From positions 1-47,163 of the forward strand of contig NZ_FYAU01000030.1 in NCBI RefSeq assembly GCF_900185725.1: a stretch of DNA of 47,163 nt. Reading direction: 5' to 3'. A program made the position numbers and the translations under genes. The stretch comes from Stappia sp. TSB10P1A. Its GTDB lineage: Bacteria > Pseudomonadota > Alphaproteobacteria > Rhizobiales > Stappiaceae. The notes beneath the pieces were generated by a model. That model ran no database searches, had not been told where the DNA came from, and saw only the letters and a program-made list of their open reading frames with translations. The stretch's first letter is position 1. Every line of letters begins with the position of its first letter. Of this stretch, positions 43,700 through 47,163 are shown one piece after another.

Positions 43700-44793
43700 G
43701 CAGGATCCTTGGGGAAGAGCAGCGAGGCGTCGCCATAGGAATAGAAGCGATAGCCGGTGGCGATGGCATGGGCATAGGCCTTGCGCATCGTCTCAAGGCC
43801 CGACAGCGCCGACACCAGCATGAACAGGGTCGAGCGCGGCAGGTGGAAATTGGTCATCAACGCGTCGATGGCGCGGAACCGGTAGCCCGGCGTGATGAAG
43901 ATCGATGTTTCGCCGGCAAAGGGCGCCAGCCCCTCCTCGCCCTGCGCCGCGCTTTCCAGGATGCGCAGCGAGGTGGTGCCGACGGCGACGACCCTGTTGC
44001 CGCGTGCCCGCACGGCGCGCAGCGCCGCGACCGTTTCCGCGCTCACCTCGCCCCATTCGGCATGCATGTGGTGCTCGTCGGTGTCGTCCGCCTTGACGGG
44101 CAGGAACGTGCCCGCCCCCACATGCAGTGTCACCCGGTGCCGCTCGATGCCGCGCGCGTCGAGCGCCGCCAGCAGATCGTCGGTGAAATGGAGGCCGGCG
44201 GTCGGCGCGGCGACGGCCCCGTCCTTTTCCGCGAAGATCGTCTGGTAGTCCTGCCGGTCCTGTTCGTCCTCGCCGCGCTTGGTCGCGATATAGGGCGGCA
44301 GCGGGATATGGCCGACGGCGGCGATCGCCTCGTCCAGCATCGGGCCGGCGAGGTCGAAGGCGAGCAGCACCTCGCCGCTCTCGCGCTTGTCCGCGACGGT
44401 CGCGTCCAGCGTGCCGAGCAGGCAGGCCTTGCCTTCTCCGCCGAACCGTACCCGGTCGCCGATGATCAGCTTCTTGGCCGGGCGCACGAAGGCCCACCAG
44501 CGGTCGCCTCCGGCGCGCAGGTGCAGCGTCGCGCCGATCCGCGCCACCGCCTCGCCGCGCGTGCGCGTGCCCTCGAGCTGCGCCGGGATCACCCGCGTGT
44601 CGTTGAAGACCAGCGCGTCGCCCGGCTCCAGCAGCATCGGCAGGTCGCGCACGCCCCGATCCTCCAGCACCTCGCCCGGCAGCGGCGCGCCGTTCGGGCG
44701 CACCACCAGCAGGCGCGCGGCATCGCGCGGACGGGCCGGGCGCAGTGCGATGCGCTCCGGCGGCAGCTCGAAGTCGAAATCGTCGACGCGCAT
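43696..44793 (-). CDS. queA: S-adenosylmethionine:tRNA ribosyltransferase-isomerase
   Basis: A 365-aa enzyme that transfers and isomerises the ribose of SAM onto preQ1-34 in tRNA to make epoxyqueuosine, the step after Tgt. [20 protein letters not shown] is the characteristic N-terminus. [33 protein letters not shown]-like [14 protein letters not shown], and [20 protein letters not shown] are QueA signatures. The start at 44793 gives the full N-terminus. Its stop overlaps the tgt start by 4 bp, with queA first. Confidence 0.96.
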   Translation of the reverse strand: MRVDDFDFELPPERIALRPARPRDAARLLVVRPNGAPLPGEVLEDRGVRDLPMLLEPGDALVFNDTRVIPAQLEGTRTRGEAVARIGATLHLRAGGDRWWAFVRPAKKLIIGDRVRFGGEGKACLLGTLDATVADKRESGEVLLAFDLAGPMLDEAIAAVGHIPLPPYIATKRGEDEQDRQDYQTIFAEKDGAVAAPTAGLHFTDDLLAALDARGIERHRVTLHVGAGTFLPVKADDTDEHHMHAEWGEVSAETVAALRAVRARGNRVVAVGTTSLRILESAAQGEEGLAPFAGETSIFITPGYRFRAIDALMTNFHLPRSTLFMLVSALSGLETMRKAYAHAIATGYRFYSYGDASLLFPKDPA

Positions 44794-44946
44794 GGCCTTG
44801 GCTGAAACCCGGTGAAAGATGGCATTGGCTCAGGGGTTCGGCTCTTAGCTCTCCCCTGCCGCGCGGTCAACCGCGCGCCCTTTCCGCCCGCTCCGGCGGC
44901 TCTTCCGAGTCGCCGGCATAACGAGCGCGCGCGCAACTATTTTGCG

Positions 44947-44981
44947 ATGCACAATCTGCATAGCTGCTGTGCACTATCTGC
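44947..44981. promoter_or_regulatory. Repeated LysR-type (T-N11-A) box upstream of the first DUF1127 gene
   Basis: ATGCACAATCTGCAT (inverted arms ATGCA/TGCAT, T-N11-A core) begins at 44947, and a near copy of its core, TGCACTATCTGC, lies at 44970-44981, 22 bp downstream (two helical turns). TGCACAA-N3-GCA occurs again upstream of the small-RNA unit at 46171-46183. In Brucella and Agrobacterium the LysR protein VtlR/LsrB activates DUF1127 genes, so this is a candidate box for it; the assignment is inference. Confidence 0.5.
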
Positions 44982-45088
44982 GCTTTTTTTCGGCACCTGA
45001 AAAAACTACCTTCTGGTCATCGGATCGGAGCGCTGACGAGGAATGACCCAGGCAGCCAACTCCCACATGTCGTGCATATGAGGTTGCC

Positions 45089-45238
45089 ATGTTCGACACT
45101 CTCGCTCGCAAATACCGCAACTGGCGGACCTACCAGACCACCGTTTCCGAGCTGTCGCGGCTGACCACCCGCGAGCTCAACGATCTCGGCATCGCCCGCG
45201 GCGACATTCCCTTCATCGCCCGGAACGCCAGCCGTTAA
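45089..45238 (+). CDS. DUF1127 small protein 1
   Basis: A 49-aa basic mini-protein. MFDTLARKYRNWRTY, then ELSRLTTRELNDLGI and ARGDIPFIAR, is the DUF1127 pattern: an arginine-rich helix followed by a helix with LxRLSxRELxDIGI and the RxDI-type motif. Members in alphaproteobacteria are RNA-binding or RNA-turnover related proteins such as CcaF1 of Rhodobacter, often transcribed with CCUCCUCCC hairpin RNAs. AGG lies 6 nt before the ATG. It is followed by three hairpins. Confidence 0.9.
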   Translation: MFDTLARKYRNWRTYQTTVSELSRLTTRELNDLGIARGDIPFIARNASR

Positions 45239-45251
45239 CAGTTCACGTTCA

Positions 45252-45372
45252 AGGAGATAGACCTCCTCCCCTGTCTCCTGACGTGTTGCCGACGGGATAT
45301 CCTCCTCCCAATCCCGTTCGGACATTGCGACGCCCGCCGGTACCTCCTCCCACCGGCGGGCGTCGCTTTTTT
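45252..45372 (+). ncRNA. Three CcsR/cuckoo-like hairpins with CCTCCTCCC loops (unit 1)
   Basis: Stem-loops lie at 45252-45279 (9-bp stem AGGAGATAG/CTGTCTCCT), 45292-45317 (7-bp stem ACGGGAT/ATCCCGT) and 45327-45366 (15-bp perfect stem). Each exposes CCTCCTCCC in a 10-12-nt loop, complementary to Shine-Dalgarno sequences. They lie directly after the DUF1127 stop codon, as do the CcsR RNAs of Rhodobacter, which are cut from the 3' part of a DUF1127 mRNA. The arrays probably yield processed small RNAs. Confidence 0.85.
45327..45372 (+). terminator. Rho-independent terminator, third hairpin of unit 1
   Basis: Perfect 15-bp arms at 45327-45341 and 45352-45366 are followed by six T residues (45367-45372). 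The loop is ACCTCCTCCC, so the terminator itself carries the anti-Shine-Dalgarno motif. Confidence 0.93.
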
Positions 45373-45553
45373 CTTGGGCATGCCCGCTGGGTGTGCGACC
45401 TCGGCGAAAGCCGCAATCCGGGCATGCGAAAATAGCGCCTCACAAACGGCGCGACGCAGCCCATATCAGTGTCACCGAACGATGACGCAGCGCAAAAAAT
45501 GAGCGAAGAGCGGCCGCTTCGGGAGCAATAAGAAAAAGATCACGGAGTTCGAC

Positions 45554-45706
45554 ATGTTCACGACCCTCGCTCGCAAATACCGCAACTGGCGGGCCTATCA
45601 CAGCACCGTCACGGAGCTGTCGCGCCTGACCCCGCGCGAGCTTGACGATCTCGGCATCTCGCGTGGCGAGATCCCGACCGTCGCTCGCCGCGCGGTGATC
45701 GGCTGA
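45554..45706 (+). CDS. DUF1127 small protein 2
   Basis: A 50-aa basic mini-protein, MFTTLARKYRNWRAY followed by ELSRLTPRELDDLGI and SRGEIPTVARR. Its first 15 residues are nearly identical to those of the first DUF1127 protein, so the two arose by tandem duplication. GGAG lies 6 nt upstream of the ATG. It is followed by two CCTCCTCCC-type hairpins and then by the third DUF1127 gene, probably in one transcript because no T-tract terminator separates them. Confidence 0.9.
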   Translation: MFTTLARKYRNWRAYHSTVTELSRLTPRELDDLGISRGEIPTVARRAVIG

Positions 45707-45721
45707 TCCCATCTCGAACCG

Positions 45722-45798
45722 GCGGGTCTTCTCCTCCCGGACCCGTCAGTCGAACGCGCCGCCCGCCGGTACCCTCCTCCCGACCGGCGGGCGGGCGC
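45722..45798 (+). ncRNA. Two CcsR/cuckoo-like hairpins (unit 2)
   Basis: The first hairpin pairs GCGGGTC (45722-45728) with GACCCGT (45740-45746) around CTCCTCCC. The second pairs 45756-45770 with 45783-45798 (10 perfect bp GCCCGCCGGT/ACCGGCGGGC, then GCGCC against GGGCGC with a bulge) around ACCCTCCTCCCG. No T-run follows, so transcription can continue into the third DUF1127 gene. Confidence 0.78.
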
Positions 45799-45907
45799 AA
45801 CCCCAACGAAACACCGGCTTCGCCGCAGTGCGGCGGTTCGGGATGCTGGCGCCCAATCCGCGCCACCCCGGCCCCCCGGCGCCAGCCCCGACATCAGGAC
45901 CGACATC

Positions 45908-46057
45908 ATGTTCAACACCCTCGTTCGCAAGTACAATTCCTGGCAGCAGTACCGTCGCACCTATGACGAGCTGTCCCGCCTGTCCAATCGCGAGCTCAGC
46001 GATCTGGGAATCGGCCGCGGCGATATCGATTTCATCGCCCGCAGCCACACCCGCTGA
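45908..46057 (+). CDS. DUF1127 small protein 3
   Basis: A 49-aa mini-protein, MFNTLVRKYNSWQQY followed by ELSRLSNRELSDLGI and GRGDIDFIAR. It is the most diverged of the three paralogues: fewer arginines in the first helix, and an added tyrosine-rich stretch. AGGA lies 9 nt upstream of the ATG. A UUCG-loop terminator follows 40 bp after its stop. Confidence 0.88.
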   Translation: MFNTLVRKYNSWQQYRRTYDELSRLSNRELSDLGIGRGDIDFIARSHTR

Positions 46058-46097
46058 GACGACGCACAGCCCTCGCGGGGGCACCGCAAACGGAAGA

Positions 46098-46128
46098 CGC
46101 CGTCCCTTCGGGGGCGGCGTTTTCTTTT
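46098..46128 (+). terminator. Rho-independent terminator after the third DUF1127 gene
   Basis: A 9-bp stem (CGCCGTCCC / GGGGCGGCG, one T-G pair) closes a TTCG tetraloop and is followed by TTTTCTTTT. Unlike the other hairpins of the locus, it does not contain CCTCC, so it is a plain terminator ending the DUF1127 operon. Confidence 0.93.
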
Positions 46129-46170
46129 AAGCTATTGAAAAAAATCAACTTTCAAAATTTTATGCTGCTC

Positions 46171-46183
46171 TGCACAAAAAGCA
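46171..46183. promoter_or_regulatory. T-N11-A box upstream of the free-standing small RNA
   Basis: TGCACAAAAAGCA shares TGCACAA-N3-GCA with the box at 44948-44960 and also has arms CTGC/GCAG. It sits about 23 bp upstream of the predicted -35 element of the small-RNA promoter. Confidence 0.45.
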
Positions 46184-46205
46184 GGGCTGATATGCAACAT
46201 CGTCT

Positions 46206-46234
46206 CTTTAAACAGGGGCGCGACTCCCCCATAT
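46206..46234 (+). promoter_or_regulatory. RpoH (sigma-32)-like promoter of the free-standing small RNA
   Basis: CTTTAAA (46206-46212), a 14-bp spacer and CCCCATAT (46227-46234) match the sigma-32 pattern CTTGAAA-N11-16-CCCCATNT with one mismatch in the -35. The predicted start, about 46241, lies just before the first hairpin of the small RNA. Confidence 0.75.
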
Positions 46235-46239
46235 CTCAA

Positions 46240-46363
46240 CCAACGGAGCAAGCGATCCTCCTCCCACGCTTCGCTCCCGTACCGGCCGGTGTTCCTCCTC
46301 CCTCACCGGCCACCCAAAACGACGCCCACCGGTACCTCCTCCCACCGGTGGGCGTTCGTTTTT
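46240..46363 (+). ncRNA. Free-standing three-hairpin CcsR/cuckoo-like small RNA
   Basis: About 124 nt holding three stem-loops, each with CCTCCTCCC in the loop: 46245-46277 (GGAGC-AGCG arms with a small internal loop), 46284-46311 (8-bp GGCCGGTG/CACCGGCC) and 46322-46355 (12-bp perfect). It has its own RpoH-like promoter and terminator, is separated from the DUF1127 operon by a UUCG terminator and carries no DUF1127 frame. CcsR-type RNAs in Rhodobacter are stress-induced, consistent with RpoH control. Confidence 0.85.
46322..46363 (+). terminator. Rho-independent terminator, third hairpin of the small RNA
   Basis: Perfect 12-bp arms ACGCCCACCGGT (46322-46333) and ACCGGTGGGCGT (46344-46355) close an ACCTCCTCCC loop, followed after TCG by five T residues. 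Confidence 0.9.
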
Positions 46364-46463
46364 GTCCTTCCCTTTTCCCGGCTCCCCTTTTCCCGGCATC
46401 TTCCGCAGGCCCGCCGTCGTCCTCCCTTGCGCATACCTCTCCCGGCGTCATCCCTTGCGCAAA

Positions 46464-46655
46464 CCTCTCCCCGCGTCTTCCCGGACGAGGCCGAAGGCCG
46501 AAGATCCGGGACCGGGGAGCCCCGGCGGTTGTGGTGTTGTTCGGGCGTGCTGCCGCCAGCGCCCTCGGCTCTCCGATCCCGCATCTTCGCTGCGCTTCGT
46601 GCGGGATGACGAGGAGAGAGGTTTGCGCATCTCACATCCGCTCTGGCAACCAATA
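46464..46655. repeat. Long direct repeat, copy 1
   Basis: The first 64 bp (46464-46527) match 46971-47034 with one difference. A second conserved block (46561-46610, including GATCCCGCAT and GTGCGGGATGAC arms) and the closing CTCTGGCAACCAAT match the second copy. The stretch between the blocks differs. Confidence 0.85.
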
Positions 46656-46729
46656 GACCCCGGGTCGCGCTTCGCTTGCCCGGCGTGACGGTCGAGGGGA
46701 TGCAAGGCCGTTCCTCCCTCTCAGGACGT

Positions 46730-46804
46730 CGTCCCGGCCGCGCGCAAGCGCAGAGCCGGGACCCATTGGCGACCTCAGCGGGCGCGAGGCGGGCCGACGG
46801 GGCC
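46730..46804. repeat. Shorter direct repeat, copy 1
   Basis: A block of about 75 bp (CCGGCCGCGCGCAAGCGCAG... ending GGGCCGACGGGGC) matches 46875-46949 with scattered differences. Confidence 0.7.
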
Positions 46805-46874
46805 AGCCACCCTCTCCGCCCGTCAAACCCGGACGCTACGGTGACGGACGACTTTGCGCATACCTCTCCCGGCG

Positions 46875-46949
46875 TCATCCCGGGCAAGGCGCAGCGCAGA
46901 ACCGGGAACCACTGGCGCCCTCAGCAGGCGCGAGGCGAGCCGACGGGGC
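46875..46949. repeat. Shorter direct repeat, copy 2
   Basis: The second copy of the 75-bp block; here the CATCCCGGGCAAGGCGCAGC start is a full REP-like motif. Confidence 0.7.
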
Positions 46950-46970
46950 AGCCTGGCTCATGCGCTCCAG

Positions 46971-47163
46971 CCTCTCCCCGCGTCTTCCCGGACGAGGCCG
47001 CAGGCCGAAGATCCGGGACCGGGGAGCCCCGGCGCTCAAGGGGCGTCCGGGGAGCGCACCTCACAGGCCCTCGGCTCTCCGATCCCGCATCTGGCTCACG
47101 CTTCGTGCGGGATGACGCGGGGAGGAGTTAAGGGGCTCCCGCAACCGCTCTGGCAACCAATCA
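46971..47163. repeat. Long direct repeat, copy 2
   Basis: The second copy of the 46464-46655 block, 507 bp downstream. It runs to the window edge, so its end and any further copies are not seen. Confidence 0.85.

Larger units (their letters stand above)
46366..47163. other. Gene-free REP-like repeat mosaic
   Basis: No open frame here resembles a protein; the sequence is a patchwork of direct and inverted repeats. Motifs such as TCATCCCGGGC and GATCCCGCAT with GTGCGGGATGAC recur in both orientations. A TTGCGCATACCTCTCCCGG block occurs near 46430 and 46853. The mosaic continues past the window edge. Confidence 0.7.

Noticed and set aside
45448-45475. RpoH-like -10 (GCCCATATC) upstream of the second DUF1127 gene
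   Set aside because: The -10 is similar to CCCCATNT, but no acceptable -35 occurs at the right distance, so it was not listed as a promoter.
45722-45798. Treating the fifth hairpin as a terminator of the second DUF1127 gene
   Set aside because: It has a strong stem but is followed by CGCAACCCC rather than a T-tract.
46366-47163. CRISPR array
   Set aside because: Repeats are long, few, irregularly spaced and internally dyadic; no regular repeat-spacer units are present.

Overview
The window looks like chromosomal DNA of a GC-rich alphaproteobacterium, most likely of the order Hyphomicrobiales (a Stappia/Labrenzia/Pannonibacter-type genome would fit, but the genus cannot be settled from the sequence). 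The pointers are: DUF1127 mini-proteins linked to hairpins with CCTCCTCCC loops, a RutR-type regulator with a recognisable operator, a DUF1778/GNAT toxin-antitoxin pair, high-GC operons whose genes overlap by 4 bases, and a queA-tgt pair of alphaproteobacterial type. Several natural GTG and TTG starts are supported by Shine-Dalgarno sequences.

Layout. (1) 1-6.7 kb: a patchy region, lower in GC by eye, with the tail of a possible HTH protein, a gene-free stretch, an SDR oxidoreductase with an AraC regulator, a methyltransferase, a DUF1778-GNAT toxin-antitoxin module, and a SoxR/MFS efflux pair sharing a textbook SoxR box. (2) 6.7-16.4 kb: a divergent RutR-like TetR regulator and an eight-gene operon: uracil-DNA-glycosylase-like protein, GMC oxidoreductase, NIPSNAP protein, a complete BMP-type nucleoside ABC transporter and an amidohydrolase/deaminase. 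Two RutR-type operators lie in the divergent promoter. The unit reads as nucleoside/nucleobase uptake and catabolism. (3) 16.5-19.1 kb: an ExaC/AldB-type aldehyde dehydrogenase with an AcoR-like GAF-Fis regulator that lacks the AAA+ domain. (4) 19.2-30.1 kb: an amino-acid catabolic cluster with a PAAT-type ABC transporter (binding protein on one side of a LysR gene, permease and ATPase on the other), a three-subunit flavoprotein/iron-sulfur amino-acid (or opine) dehydrogenase, an aldehyde dehydrogenase, a DapB-like reductase with a substituted catalytic histidine, a DapA-like aldolase and a saccharopine-dehydrogenase-like enzyme. The enzyme set could run the lysine-biosynthetic steps backwards to degrade diaminopimelate or a related cyclic imino acid. 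This is the best candidate for an undescribed pathway here.

(5) 30.1-36.5 kb: an ArsR-SRPBCC-membrane protein operon, an ASCH-wHTH protein, a P-type cation ATPase with a 277-bp MITE-like element upstream, and a Tat-exported amidohydrolase. (6) 36.9-44.8 kb: an outer-membrane barrel protein, a secreted Cache protein translationally coupled to a GGDEF-EAL protein, an MltB-type lytic transglycosylase, a PilZ protein, then tgt and queA. Tgt appears to have lost three of its four zinc ligands. (7) 44.9-46.4 kb: three DUF1127 mini-genes (49-50 codons) interleaved with eight stem-loops that expose CCTCCTCCC anti-Shine-Dalgarno loops. The last three hairpins form a free-standing small RNA with an RpoH-like promoter and its own terminator. 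(8) 46.4 kb to the end: a gene-free mosaic of REP-like direct and inverted repeats. No tRNA, rRNA or CRISPR array was recognised.
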